From: AP-15 sp963814805
GTDB taxonomy: Bacteria > Pseudomonadota > Alphaproteobacteria > ATCC43930 > CGMCC-115725
Length of the DNA: 64,000 nt
Reading direction: 5' to 3'
Assembly (NCBI GenBank): GCA_963814805.1
Contig: CAWFER010000006.1
Location: 310,001-374,000 of the forward strand
The notes below the pieces were generated by a model. That model was not told the DNA's origin. It saw only the letters and a list, made by a program, of their open reading frames with translations, and ran no database searches. Positions 21,392 through 30,812 of the stretch are shown here, piece by piece; position 1 is the stretch's first letter, and each line of letters starts with the position of its first letter. The position numbers were made by a program, and so were the translations under genes.

Positions 21392-22580
21392 CGAGCTCGG
21401 CCGACAACGAGGCATCGGCGACGCTCGGCACCCTGCGCGCCGCGGTCGACACGCCGGCCGGCGATCATCGGGCGGCGGCGTTCCTGGCGCCAGCGGCTGC
21501 GTCTGCCGCTGATGCTGCTCGGGCCGCTCGTCGTGCTGCTCGCCGCCGGCTGGTGGTACCTGACCACCGGGCGATACATCTCGACCGACGACGCCTATGT
21601 CGATGCGGCGCGGATTTCGATCAGCAATGAGATATCCGGCCGGGTCGTCGCCATCGATGTGCGCGACAACCAGTTGGTCAAGCGCGGCGCGCTGCTGTTC
21701 CAGCTCGATCCGCGGCCGTTTCAGATCGCCGTCGAGCAGGCGCGGGCGAACCGCGACGCCGCCCGGATGGACATCGAAGCGCTCAAAGCCACCTATCAAC
21801 AGAAGCTGGCGCAGACCAAGGCGGCGGCCGAGACCGTCGCCTATCAGCAGCGCCAGTTTCAGCGCCAGCAGCGCCTGCTGGCCGCGGGCGACGCCTCGCA
21901 GCAGCAATTCGACCAGACCAACAACACCTATGAGCTCGCCCAGCAGCAGTACATCGCCGACCAGAACGCTCTGCCAATGTGCTCGCCAGCCTCGGCGGCA
22001 ACGCGAACATCCCGGTCGATCAGCATCCCGAAGGTCGAGGCGGCGCAGACCGCGCTCGACCGCGCCCTGCTGAACCTTTCGTACACGGATGTGCATGCCC
22101 CCGAAACCGGCATCGTCACCAAGGTCGACCAGCTCCAGATCGGCGACTGGGTGCAGGGCGTCGACACCGGCGCGGCGCCGACCGCGCTGTTTTCGCTGGT
22201 GTCGACCAAGCATGTCTGGGTGACCGCCAATTTCAAGGAAACCGAGCTCACCCATATGCGGCCCGGACAATCCGCCACGGTCGAGATCGACACCTATCCC
22301 GATGTCGTCTTTCCGGCCAAGGTGCAGAGCCTGAGCCCCGGCACCGGTCTGACCTTTGCGCTGTTGCCGGCGGAGAACGCGACCGGCAACTGGGTCAAGG
22401 TGGTCCAGCGCCTGCCGGTGCGGTTCAGCTTCGATCATCTCGACCCGAAGCACCCGCTCGCCTCCGGGATTGAGCGCCACCGTCGAGGTCGACACGCGAT
22501 ACCGCCGTCCGTGGCTCGACCGCATCGAGAGCCTGTTCGCCGAGCTCGGCGGCACGGCGCCGCAGCTGGCGGCGCGATGA
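21388..22580 (+). CDS. emrA: EmrA/HlyD-family membrane fusion protein (frameshifted)
   Basis: This periplasmic adaptor is anchored in the inner membrane and couples an EmrB-type pump to an outer-membrane channel. It starts at ATG 21388 inside the marR stop. A single helix, LLGPLVVLLAAGWWYL, is followed by ISTDDAYVDAARISISNEIS and GRVVAIDVRDNQLVKRGALLF (first lipoyl half). A Gln-rich coiled-coil hairpin comes next, then VHAPETGIVTKVDQLQIGDW (second lipoyl half) and the beta-barrel VWVTANFKETELTHMRPGQS. Frame breaks are near 21490, around 21975-22010 (compensated) and 22470. The stop overlaps the next ATG (22577-22580). Confidence 0.9.
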
Positions 22581-24116
22581 GCGACGCCGCCCCGGCCCCG
22601 GCGCCGAACCGGGGCTGGATCACCGTGTCGATCATGGTGGCGACCTTCATGCAGGGGGTCGACACCACCATCGCCAATGTCGCGCTGCCGCACATGCAGG
22701 GCAGCTTTTCGGTGGCCCAGGACCAGATCGCCTGGGTGGTGACCTCGTACATCGTCGCCGCGGCGATCATGACCCCGCTGACCGGCTGGCTCGCCGGCCG
22801 CTTCGGCATCAAATACGTGTTTCTGATCTCGGTTATCGGCTTCACCGTGGCCTCGGCCTTGTGCGGTCTGGCGACGAGCCTCGCCCAGCTGGTGATCTAC
22901 CGGCTGATCCAGGGCGCATGCGGCGCGGCGCTGGTGCCGCTGTCGCAGGCGGTGCTGCTGCAGATCAACCCGCCGCAGCGGCATGCCCAGGCCATGGCGG
23001 TATGGGGGATGGGGGTCATCCTCGGCCCGATCATCGGTCCGGCGCTCGGCGGCTGGCTGACCGAGGATTACAATTGGCGCTGGGTGTTCTTTATCAATCT
23101 GCCGTTCGGGATGCTGGCCGCCGCCGGCATCATGATCTTCATCCACCACACCCGCCATGCCCTGCGCGAGGCGTTCGACTTCTTCGGCTTCGCCACGCTT
23201 GAGCCTGGCGATCGGCGCCTTGCAGATGCTGCTCGACCGCGGCGAACTGATGGACTGGTTCGGCTCGACCGAAATCTGGATCGAGGCGGCGATCGCCGGG
23301 CTGTGCTTCTACCTGTTCGTCGTCCACACCATCACCGCTACCGACCGCTCGTTTCTCAATCGCAGCCTGTTGAAGGACCCCAATTGCATCGTCGGCACGG
23401 TCTTGATGTTTCTGATCGGCATCCCGCTTTACGGGACCATGACCCTGCTGCCGACGATGCTGCAGAATCTGATGAATTACCCGGTTTTCACCACCGGGCT
23501 GGTGACGGCGCCGCGCGGCATCGGCACGATGATCGCGATGATCCTGGTCGCCCGGCTGGTCAACCGCGTCGATACCCGGCTCATCATCCTGGTCGGGCTG
23601 GCGCTGACCGCCGTCGCCTTGTGGCAGATGACCGGATTTTCGCTGCAGATGGGCATGGGCCCGGTGATCACCACCGGGCTGATGCAGGGCTTCGGCCTCG
23701 GCTTTGTCTTCACCCCGTTGAGCATCATCACCTTTTCGACCTTGCCGCGGAATTTGCTGACCCAGGGCACGGCGATCTTCAGTCTGATGCGCAATATCGG
23801 CGGCAGCGTCGGCATCGCCATCGTCGAGGCCTTGCTCGACCAGAATACCCAGGTCGTACATTCGCGGCTGATAGAACGCCTGCGGCCAGACAACCCGCTC
23901 GCCCAAGGGCCGGCGCTGCATGCTCCGTTCAGCCTGACGACCCCGATAGGGGTCGCGGCGCTCAACGCGGAAGCGACGCGACAGGCGGCGATGGTGGCGT
24001 ATCTCGACGACTACATGCTGATGATGATGCTGGTCGTCGCCGCCGTGCCGCTGCTGCTGCTGCTGCGTCGGCCGCGCTCGATGCCCAGAGGCGCTGCACT
24101 CGCCGCCCTCGATTAG
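22577..24116 (+). CDS. emrB: EmrB-type DHA2 MFS transporter 3 (one frameshift)
   Basis: This is the pump partner of the EmrA-like protein, translationally coupled by ATGA at 22577-22580. It starts MSDAAPAPAPNRGWITVSIM and shows MQGVDTTIANVALPHMQGSF, LTGWLAGRFGIKYVFLISVI and ILGPIIGPALGGWL (motif C, intact here). A single frame break near 23200 interrupts FDFFGFATLSLAIGALQMLL. The C-terminal end is RPRSMPRGAALAALD. About 513 residues and 14 helices fit the family. It is very similar to transporters 1 and 2 but is the only one with its own adaptor and regulator. Confidence 0.92.
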
Positions 24117-24128
24117 CGGGCCGACTGG

Positions 24129-24848
24129 CTAGCGGGGCGATCGGCTAATGGGCGCCGCCGCCGGCAAAGCGTCGAGCCGGCGCTCGGCCTCGGCCGCACC
24201 CAGGGCGAAAGCCTCGCGATACCAGAAGCGCGCAACCGCCGGATCGCCGGGTAGGCCATGCCGGCCGCCGCGGTCGAGAAAGCCGGGATCATAGGTGGCG
24301 CCGATGCCGAGTGCTCCCCGGGCCGCTCCGAGGTCGAAGGCCCGCCGGTAGCGCAGGCGCGCCGCGGCGAAATCCCCGCTGCGAAACAGCGCGTCGCCCT
24401 CTTCCAGCAGCGCGGCGACCCCGGCGGGTTGCTGCCGGCTGGCGGCGAGAGCCGGCGCGGCCGGAACTGTTGCGGTCGGCGCTGCCGTGGCCGGAATTGG
24501 TGCGGCAGGGTCGGGCCGGGCGGCGCTGGGCGGCGGCGCCGCCACCGCGGCCGGTGCGGGGTGCGCTGCAAAACCGCCGGGGATGGCGGCTGGCGCGGCG
24601 GCGGCGGCCGGCGCGGCGCGCCGCGCGGTTGCGGCGACAGCGCCGGGGGCGATCGCCGCTACGGTTCGGCGATCGGCGTGCGCCGCGGGATGAGGCATCA
24701 GCAAAGCCAGCCCGAAACCGAAAAAGGCGCCGACCGTGGCCGCGGCGACGAGCCCCAGAGTGCAGAGATAGAGAACGGCGCCGAACTGGCGCTCGGCCGC
24801 GCCCGCCCGGCGCGAGGCTGCGATCATCCTCGTTACCGGATCGAGCAT
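24129..24848 (-). CDS. Membrane-anchored Ala/Pro-rich protein with Sel1-like repeat
   Basis: This intact 239-residue protein starts at ATG 24848. A short cytoplasmic tail is followed by a helix, LCTLGLVAAATVGAFFGFGL, then an Ala/Pro-rich linker of roughly 90 residues. The C-terminal domain has two helical repeats of TPR/Sel1 type: AALLEEGDALFRSGDFAAAR and the clear Sel1 segment AVARFWYREAFALGAAEAER. The layout (anchor, linker, repeat pair) suggests a periplasmic scaffold. The gene ends 12 bases from the convergent emrB stop. No specific function can be assigned. Confidence 0.7.
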   Translation of the reverse strand: MLDPVTRMIAASRRAGAAERQFGAVLYLCTLGLVAAATVGAFFGFGLALLMPHPAAHADRRTVAAIAPGAVAATARRAAPAAAAAPAAIPGGFAAHPAPAAVAAPPPSAARPDPAAPIPATAAPTATVPAAPALAASRQQPAGVAALLEEGDALFRSGDFAAARLRYRRAFDLGAARGALGIGATYDPGFLDRGGRHGLPGDPAVARFWYREAFALGAAEAERRLDALPAAAPISRSPR

Positions 24849-25086
24849 CGGCCGCTATTGGCGAGTGCGCGCCTGAACGATAATCCCGCCATCCCGGCTC
24901 CCTATTCCAACCGGAGAGTGTCGTACCCGGATTGATTGTATCTTGCAATCGTCACTCGTTCGTCCAATCGGTCCATGACAATTGCGCCAGCGCCGGTTTG
25001 CCGAGTCTCGGGTTTGCCGAGTCTATTGCAGCTGACCGCGGTGCGAGCCAATTTCCTCCAGTGCGATCGTTCGCGAGTGCGACGGA

Positions 25087-25992
25087 ATGAGCTGGCTTTC
25101 CAATTTCGTGCTTCCCCGGATCCGGGCGGTGGTCCGTAAAAAGGACGTGCCGGACAATCTGTGGCGCAAATGCCCGAGCTGCGAGCAAATGCTGTTTCAC
25201 CGCGAGCTCGAAGCCAATCTCGATGTCTGCCGCAATTGCGGCCATCACCTGCGGATCGGCGCCGTGCGGCGGCTGCAGCTGTTGTTCGATGATGGCGTCT
25301 TTTCGCGCATCGAGCTGCCGAAGACGATCCTCGATCCGCTCCACTTCCGCGACGCCAAGCGCTACATCGATCGGCTGAAGGAGGCCCAGGCGAAATACGG
25401 CGCCGGCGGCGACGCGGTGGTGGTCGGCCATGGCCGAATCGGCGGACAGGCGGCGGTGGTCGCGGCCTTCGAGTTCGGCTTCATGGGCGGCTCGATGGGG
25501 GTGGCCGCCGGCGAGGCGGTGCTGGTTGCGGCCAAGCTCGCGGTGTTGCAGGAGGCGGCGCTGATCGCGGTCCCGGCCTCGGGCGGCGCCCGCATGCAGG
25601 AGGGCGTGTTGTCCTTGATGCAGATGCCGCGCACGATCATCGCCGCCGATATGGTCAAGGAGGCCGGGCTCCCCTACATCGTGCTGCTGACCGACCCGAC
25701 CACCGGCGGCGTTTCGGCGTCGTTCGCGATGGTCGGCGACATCACCCTGGCCGAGCCGGGCGCGGTCATCGGCTTTGCCGGAGCGCGGGTCATCGAGGAA
25801 ACCATCCACGAAAAATTGCCGGAAGGCTTTCAGCGCGCCGAATACCTGCGCGACCACGGCATGGTCGACCTGGTGGCGCCGCGCGCCGAACTGCGCGAAA
25901 CCATCGGGCGGCTGCTCGGGCTGTTGCGCGAGCCGCAGAAGAGCGAACAGCCGGCGCCGATCGCCCCGCCAATGACCCCGGAGCCGGCGTGA
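25087..25992 (+). CDS. accD: Acetyl-CoA carboxylase carboxyltransferase subunit beta
   Basis: This intact 301-residue beta subunit transfers the carboxyl group from biotin to acetyl-CoA, giving malonyl-CoA for fatty-acid synthesis. It starts MSWLSNFVLPRIRAV. The zinc ribbon is complete (Cys29, Cys32, Cys48, Cys51). The crotonase-fold part includes VPASGGARMQEGVLSLMQM and LTDPTTGGVSASFAMVGDI, which form the acyl-CoA pocket. The TGA stop overlaps the folC GTG (GTGA at 25989-25992), the common accD-folC pair. A near-exact 15-base direct repeat (ggtttgccgagtct) lies in the leader at about 25000-25030. Confidence 0.97.
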   Translation: MSWLSNFVLPRIRAVVRKKDVPDNLWRKCPSCEQMLFHRELEANLDVCRNCGHHLRIGAVRRLQLLFDDGVFSRIELPKTILDPLHFRDAKRYIDRLKEAQAKYGAGGDAVVVGHGRIGGQAAVVAAFEFGFMGGSMGVAAGEAVLVAAKLAVLQEAALIAVPASGGARMQEGVLSLMQMPRTIIAADMVKEAGLPYIVLLTDPTTGGVSASFAMVGDITLAEPGAVIGFAGARVIEETIHEKLPEGFQRAEYLRDHGMVDLVAPRAELRETIGRLLGLLREPQKSEQPAPIAPPMTPEPA

Positions 25993-27362
25993 CCGACACC
26001 ACCCCCCGCGGCGCAGCAGACACCACCCCCCGCGGCGCAGCCGACACCATCCCCCGCGGCGCAGCCGACACCACCAGCGACATCGTGCTGGCGCGGCTGA
26101 CCCGGCTGCATCCGAAGCTGATCGATCTGTCGCTCGGCCGCATCGAGGGTCTGCTGGCCGCGCTCGGCAACCCTCAGGAAAAGCTGCCGCCGGTCGTCCA
26201 TGTCGCCGGCACCAACGGCAAAGGGTCGACGATCGCGACGATGCGCGCCTGCCTCGAAGCCGCCGGCTGCCGCGTCCACGCCTATATCTCGCCGCATCTG
26301 GTGCGTTTTCACGAGCGCATCCGGCTGGCTGGCAGGCTGATCGACGAGAACCGGCTGATCGCGCTCCTCGAAGAATGCGAGCGCGCTAATCAGGGCAAGC
26401 CGATCACCTATTTCGAGATCACCACCGCGGCGGCGTTCCTGGCCTTCGCCCGCACCCCGGCCGACATCGTCTTGCTCGAAACCGGGCTCGGCGGCCGGCT
26501 CGACGCCACCAACGTCGTTCGCCATCCGGCGGCGACCGCGATCACCCCGGTTTCGCTCGACCATCAGGCCTTTCTCGGCGATACGATCGCCGCCATCGCC
26601 GGCGAGAAGGCCGGCATCCTGAAGCCCGGCGCGCCGGCGATCATCGGCCCGCAGCCGCCGGAAGCCGCTGCTGTCTTCGCCGCCCGCGCCGCGGCGATCT
26701 CGGCCCCGCTCTATCGCTTCGGCCACGAATGGCGCTGCGCCGCCCAGGGCGACGGCATGCGCTATGAGGGCCGGCGCTGGCAATTCGATCTGCCGCTGCC
26801 ATCGCTCCCCGGCGCGCATCAGATCATCAATTCCGGCGCCGCGATCGCCTGCCTCGAACAACTCGACGACCTCTCTCTGTCGCCCGAGACGATCGCTGCC
26901 GGGCTGGGCCACATCGAATGGCCGGCGCGCCTGCAGCGTCTGACGCGCGGCCCGCTGGTCGCGATGCTGCCCGATGATTGGGAGCTGTGGCTCGACGGCG
27001 GCCACAATCCGGGCGCCGGCGAAGTGCTGGCCGTGGCGGCGGCCGCCTGGCGCGACCGCCGGCTCCACCTGGTCGTCGGCATGCTCAACACCAAGAACGC
27101 CGCGGGCTTTCTGGCGCCGCTGGCGGCCCGCGCCATGACCCTCGATGCGGTCACCATCGCCGGCGAAGAAAATCCGCTGCCGGCCGCCGCGATCGCCGCC
27201 GCCGCGCGCTCGGTCGGCATCGCCGCGCGCGAGGCGCCCTCGGTCGCCGCCGCGATGCGCGCGATCGCCTCGCAGGATGGCGCCGCGGCGGACCGCGCCG
27301 GCCGGGTGCTGATCTGCGGCTCGCTCCACCTCGCCGGCACGGTGCTCGCCGACAATGGCTGA
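25989..27362 (+). CDS. folC: Dihydrofolate synthase / folylpolyglutamate synthase
   Basis: This intact 457-residue Mur-ligase-type enzyme adds glutamate to dihydropteroate and folates. It starts at GTG 25989, coupled to accD. The P-loop HVAGTNGKGST lies at about residues 71-81. Further family blocks are HLVRFHERIRLAGRLI, LLETGLGGRLDATNVV, ITPVSLDHQAFLGDTI and LDGGHNPGAGEVL. The first 29 residues are unusual: three copies of an eight-residue unit (DTTPRGAA type) encoded by a 24-bp tandem repeat precede the conserved VLARLTRLHPKLIDLSLGRI. The real start may lie after the repeat, but GTG 25989 fits the overlap with accD. Confidence 0.95.
   Translation: MTDTTPRGAADTTPRGAADTIPRGAADTTSDIVLARLTRLHPKLIDLSLGRIEGLLAALGNPQEKLPPVVHVAGTNGKGSTIATMRACLEAAGCRVHAYISPHLVRFHERIRLAGRLIDENRLIALLEECERANQGKPITYFEITTAAAFLAFARTPADIVLLETGLGGRLDATNVVRHPAATAITPVSLDHQAFLGDTIAAIAGEKAGILKPGAPAIIGPQPPEAAAVFAARAAAISAPLYRFGHEWRCAAQGDGMRYEGRRWQFDLPLPSLPGAHQIINSGAAIACLEQLDDLSLSPETIAAGLGHIEWPARLQRLTRGPLVAMLPDDWELWLDGGHNPGAGEVLAVAAAAWRDRRLHLVVGMLNTKNAAGFLAPLAARAMTLDAVTIAGEENPLPAAAIAAAARSVGIAAREAPSVAAAMRAIASQDGAAADRAGRVLICGSLHLAGTVLADNG
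25995..26075 (+). repeat. 24-bp tandem repeat in the 5' end of folC
   Basis: Three consecutive 24-bp units (25995-26018, 26019-26042, 26043-26066) differ at one or two bases each and are followed by a partial fourth. Each encodes Asp-Thr-Thr/Ile-Pro-Arg-Gly-Ala-Ala. The unit is a multiple of three, so copy-number change would keep the reading frame. Confidence 0.95.
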
Positions 27363-27453
27363 CATCGCCGCTCCGAGGCATGCGGGCGATCGCCCGATTG
27401 ATCGCGGCGCAACATCGGGTAGGATCGCGGTATAGGCGGTGTGAGGCGAAGCA

Positions 27454-27702
27454 ATGAACGATGCACCCGGCGAAATCGCCGCCACGCTCGATGCGACCGG
27501 GCTGATTTGCCCATTGCCGGTGCTAAAGGCGCGCCGCGCGCTGAAGCCGCTGGCCCCGGGCGCGGTGCTCGAAGTGCTGGCGACCGACCCGGGCGCCGTC
27601 AAGGATTTCGAGCATTTCTGCCGAACCACCGGCTGCGAGCTGCTCGAATCCGCCGAGGAGCCCGGCGGCGTCCTGCGCTTTCGGCTGCGCAAGCCGGCAT
27701 GA
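27454..27702 (+). CDS. tusA: TusA-family sulfurtransferase
   Basis: This intact 82-residue protein has the SirA/TusA fold. The signature LDATGLICPLPVLKARRAL contains the active Cys19 in the Cys-Pro-x-Pro motif, followed by the conserved GAVLEVLATDPGAVKDFEHF. It carries persulfide sulfur in tRNA thiolation or molybdenum-cofactor sulfuration. The gene starts at ATG 27454 about 90 bases after folC, probably in the same transcript. Confidence 0.92.
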   Translation: MNDAPGEIAATLDATGLICPLPVLKARRALKPLAPGAVLEVLATDPGAVKDFEHFCRTTGCELLESAEEPGGVLRFRLRKPA

Positions 27703-27797
27703 TCTGGCCGCGGCGCGCGAAAGCCTCCGCTGACGCGATGTGCCCTGCCGGCGCGGCCTGAGCCGCATCGCCGATAACCAGCAGCAGGTCGTCGCAG

Positions 27798-29570
27798 ATG
27801 CCATTTGCCGGCTTCCGCTCGCGCGGCTCCAGGCTCGCTGACGCCGGCGCGGCCGCGTGGGAGCGATGGTCGGGCGCGATCGGCCTGCGGCAGGCCGAGA
27901 GCCTGCTGCCGACGATCGCAGCGCTGCTGTCGCTGGCCGTGGGCGTCTACGTCTTGGTCACCACGGTCGCGATGGTGATCCACGGCTGGTCGGCGGCGCC
28001 GTATTGGGACCAGTGGGACGAGCTGATCCTCAGCCCTAAGAAAGTATTCTCGCCGTGGCTCTATTCCCAGCACAACGAACACCGCATCCTTTTTCCGCGA
28101 TTGATTTTCGCGATCGACACCTTTGCCTTCGCCGAAACCAATAAGTTCGACTTCTTCTGTAATGTGGCGTTGCCGCTGGCGCTGGCCGGGCTGATTGTCC
28201 ACGTGGCCCGGCGACACGGGAGCCGCAGCCTTGCCGAAACATTATGGATCGCGGGCATCGTCCTGACGGTGCTGTTCTCGGCGATGCAGTTCGAGAATTT
28301 CGTTTGGGGCTTCCAGGTTCAATTCTTCGGGGTCGAGCTGGCGGCGGTGGCCAGCATCGCCTGCCTGGCGTTAGGACGCGGAATTCACTGAGCCTCGCCG
28401 CCGCAATCGTCTTCTCGGCGATTGCCGTCTACACCCTGGCCAGCGGCATTATCGTGCCGTTTCTCGCAATCCCGGTGGCGCTGTGGGCGGGGCGATCGAG
28501 GCTGCAGATCGTGGTTCTCGGCCTCGCCGCCGTGGCCTTGCTGTTGTCCTACCTGCACGGCTACGTCCCGCCGTCGGAAGAATCCAACCCATTGCGGACT
28601 TTGCTGCGGCCGGAACTCCCGGTCTATGCGGCGGTCGAGCTCGGCAATCCGTTCGGTCAGCTGTTCCGAGCGCTGCACATCGCCCATTTCGGCTACTGGG
28701 ATGGCGGGTTCGGCGTCCTCGGTCTGGCGCTCTTTGGGGCGGCTGTGCTGATCCAGTTGCGCCGGGGCCGCTCGATCGACCCGGCCGAGCTGGTCTTTCT
28801 TGGCAGTGCCGCGCTGATGGTCGGCGTCGCCTTCCTGACCGCTCTCGGCCGGCTCAAATTCGGCCTCCCGCAGGCGCTATCGTCACGCTATGCGACGCCG
28901 ATGCTATTGTTCTGGCTATCTCTGGCGCTCCTGGCGATCATCGAAATCCGGCGCCGCCATGCCGGTCTGCGGCTCCTTGCAACAGGCATCAGCGTGCTCG
29001 GCCTGGTCGCGTTGGCCTATGCGCAATCCTCGTTCGTCAAAGCAGGATTGGCGTGGGCGCTGCCGCGGCAAGAGGGCGCCGCAGCCCTACTCTCCGGCGT
29101 TGATGATAATGGCGCCCTGCTTCGCATCTATCCGGCCCCCTCGCGGGCAATCGAGCTGGCGGCGCAATTGCGGGCGCGGCGCCTGGCGATTTTTGCCGCG
29201 GGCTGGAGCCGCTGGCTCGGCACGCCGCTCGCCGATCACATTCGGCTCGCGGTGGCGCGGCCGATGCCAGGGCGGCATCGACCGGGTCACGCGGCTTCCG
29301 GTAGCCGGCCCCGCGCAGTTTCGGGTCGGCGGCTGGGCCTGGGACCAGGCGCGCCGGTCGGCGCCCGACCGAATCATCATCGCCGATGGCGCCGGGCGGG
29401 TCGTCGGCTACGCTTTCTCGGGCTTTCCGCCGTTGGAGCTGGGCCATGACAAGCACAGCGGCTGGCGCGGCGACTTCAAAGCGCGGGACGCCGCCTCAGT
29501 TACCGCCTACGCGCTCATTGATCGGGACCGCGTCGCCTGCCCGCTGGCGCACTGGGCGCAGGCGCGCTGA
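27798..29570 (+). CDS. Polytopic membrane protein of glycan cluster, unknown (frameshifted)
   Basis: A roughly 590-residue membrane protein starts at ATG 27798. At least nine hydrophobic helices are visible, among them TIAALLSLAVGVYVLVTTVA, ETLWIAGIVLTVLFSAMQF, LAAAIVFSAIAVYTLASGII and LLFWLSLALLAIIEI. The first periplasmic loop carries AAPYWDQWDELILSPKKVFS with conserved-looking acidic and aromatic residues, as in GT-C type glycosyltransferases. A soluble C-terminal domain of about 100 residues (FRVGGWAWDQARRSAPDRII) follows the last helix. Frame breaks occur near 28375 and 29275. The gene converges on gtrA and overlaps it by 75 bases. Because GtrA and a GT2 enzyme sit opposite, a GtrC-like glycosyltransferase role is my inference. 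Confidence 0.6.
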
Positions 29571-29984
29571 AGCCGCACGGATCGCCGCCTCGATCCAGGA
29601 TCGGACCGGAACCGGCACGCGGGCGTCGAACACCAGCGCGCGGCGGCCGAGATAATTCCATACCAGCACGATCGGCACCGCGGCGATCTTGGCGATTGTC
29701 GGCTGGATCGCCAGCGGATAGGCGAACCACCAGACCAATGCCGTGTTGAGCGCGAGGCCAACCAGCACCACGACCAGAAAACGGGTCAGTTCGGCGCGGC
29801 GGCGGAAACGGCCGCTCTGAAACGCCAGCAGGATCGACAGCAGGTAGTTGGCGATTGTGGCGACGAGGAAACTCGCGACCGAGGCAGGAATGACCGGCAT
29901 CGCCGCCCGGCGCAGCGCCACGAAGGCGCCGATCTCGACGACAAACGACAGCCCGCCGACGATCAGATACAGAAAAAACTGCAT
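29496..29984 (-). CDS. gtrA: GtrA-family polyprenyl-phosphosugar flippase
   Basis: This intact 162-residue protein has four hydrophobic helices: FFLYLIVGGLSFVVEIGAFV, VASFLVATIANYLLSILLAF, FLVVVLVGLALNTALVWWFA and IAAVPIVLVWNYLGRRALVF. The pattern and the Asn-Tyr motif in helix 2 are typical of GtrA, which is thought to flip undecaprenyl-phosphate-linked sugar across the inner membrane. It lies 3 bases downstream of the GT2 gene. Its last 25 codons overlap the convergent polytopic gene, so one of the two 3' ends may be mis-set. Confidence 0.85.
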   Translation of the reverse strand: MQFFLYLIVGGLSFVVEIGAFVALRRAAMPVIPASVASFLVATIANYLLSILLAFQSGRFRRRAELTRFLVVVLVGLALNTALVWWFAYPLAIQPTIAKIAAVPIVLVWNYLGRRALVFDARVPVPVRSWIEAAIRAASARLRPVRQRAGDAVPINERVGGN

Positions 29985-29987
29985 GGC

Positions 29988-30809
29988 TCAGCGGTGCCAA
30001 ACCTGCAGCTGGGTCTCGCGGTAAGGCTGCTGGTCGCGATAGTCGCCGCGCGACAGCATGCGCTCCAGCCAGCAATAAAGAATGATGAACAGATAGCGCG
30101 AGCCCATCTCCTTGATCCGCAATTTGGAGACGCCCTCCTTGCGGTTCTTCCATGAGTTGGGCAGCACCGCATAGCGGTAGCCGCGGATGATGCATTTGAG
30201 CGGCAGCTCGACCGTCAGGTTGAAATGGTGCGACAGCAGCGGCTGCACTCCGGCGATGGCGCTGCGCCGATAGAGCTTGAAGGCGTTGGTGACGTCGTTG
30301 TAGCGCAGCATGAACAGGGTCCGGATCAGGAAATTGGCCAGCCGGTTCATCACGAGCTTGAGCCTGGGGTAGTCGCTGACACGTCCGCCGCGCACAAACC
30401 GCGAGCCGAAGACGCAGTCATAGCCGCTATCGAGCTTGCGGTAGAAGGCGACAAGATCGGCTGGGTCGTCCGAACCGTCGGCCATCACGATCGCCACCGC
30501 CGCGCCGCGGAACTCGGCAAGCCCGCGGCGCACGGCGAAGCCGAAGCCGTTGGGCGGCGCGCCGTTGAGGTAGCGCACGCCCGCGTCGGCGGCGCTCAAA
30601 TTCGCCAGAATGCGCTCGGTGCCGTCGCTGCTGTTGTCGTTGACCACCAGGATCTCGTAGTCGATGCTGGCCTGTCGCAGGGCCGCGGCGACCCCCTGCA
30701 CGGTCGCGGCGATGTGGCCTTCCTCGTTGTGCGCCGGGATCACCACCGAGAGCATGTCGGCGACGCCGGCCGCCTCCCATTCGGCGAGCGAGCGAACCTC
30801 GAACGGCAT
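29988..30809 (-). CDS. GT2-family glycosyltransferase (dolichol-phosphate mannosyltransferase-like)
   Basis: This intact 273-residue GT-A enzyme transfers a sugar from a nucleotide donor to polyprenyl phosphate. Landmarks are LSVVIPAHNEEGHIAATVQG, the donor-site ILVVNDNSSDGTERIL, the metal-site MADGSDDPADLVAFYRKL and the acceptor-side NAFKLYRRSAI. Unlike GtrB it lacks C-terminal transmembrane helices and so works as a soluble or peripheral enzyme, with GtrA as likely partner. It is tightly linked to the epimerase gene upstream (3-base gap) and gtrA downstream (3-base gap), forming one operon. Confidence 0.9.
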   Translation of the reverse strand: MPFEVRSLAEWEAAGVADMLSVVIPAHNEEGHIAATVQGVAAALRQASIDYEILVVNDNSSDGTERILANLSAADAGVRYLNGAPPNGFGFAVRRGLAEFRGAAVAIVMADGSDDPADLVAFYRKLDSGYDCVFGSRFVRGGRVSDYPRLKLVMNRLANFLIRTLFMLRYNDVTNAFKLYRRSAIAGVQPLLSHHFNLTVELPLKCIIRGYRYAVLPNSWKNRKEGVSKLRIKEMGSRYLFIILYCWLERMLSRGDYRDQQPYRETQLQVWHR

Positions 30810-30812
30810 CTG

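Noticed and set aside
20837..23158. A 773-codon open frame on the minus strand across marR-emrA-emrB
   Set aside because: It is antisense to three well-conserved genes, is rich in Asp/Arg/His/Gln as expected for shadow frames in GC-rich DNA, and shows no recognisable domain.
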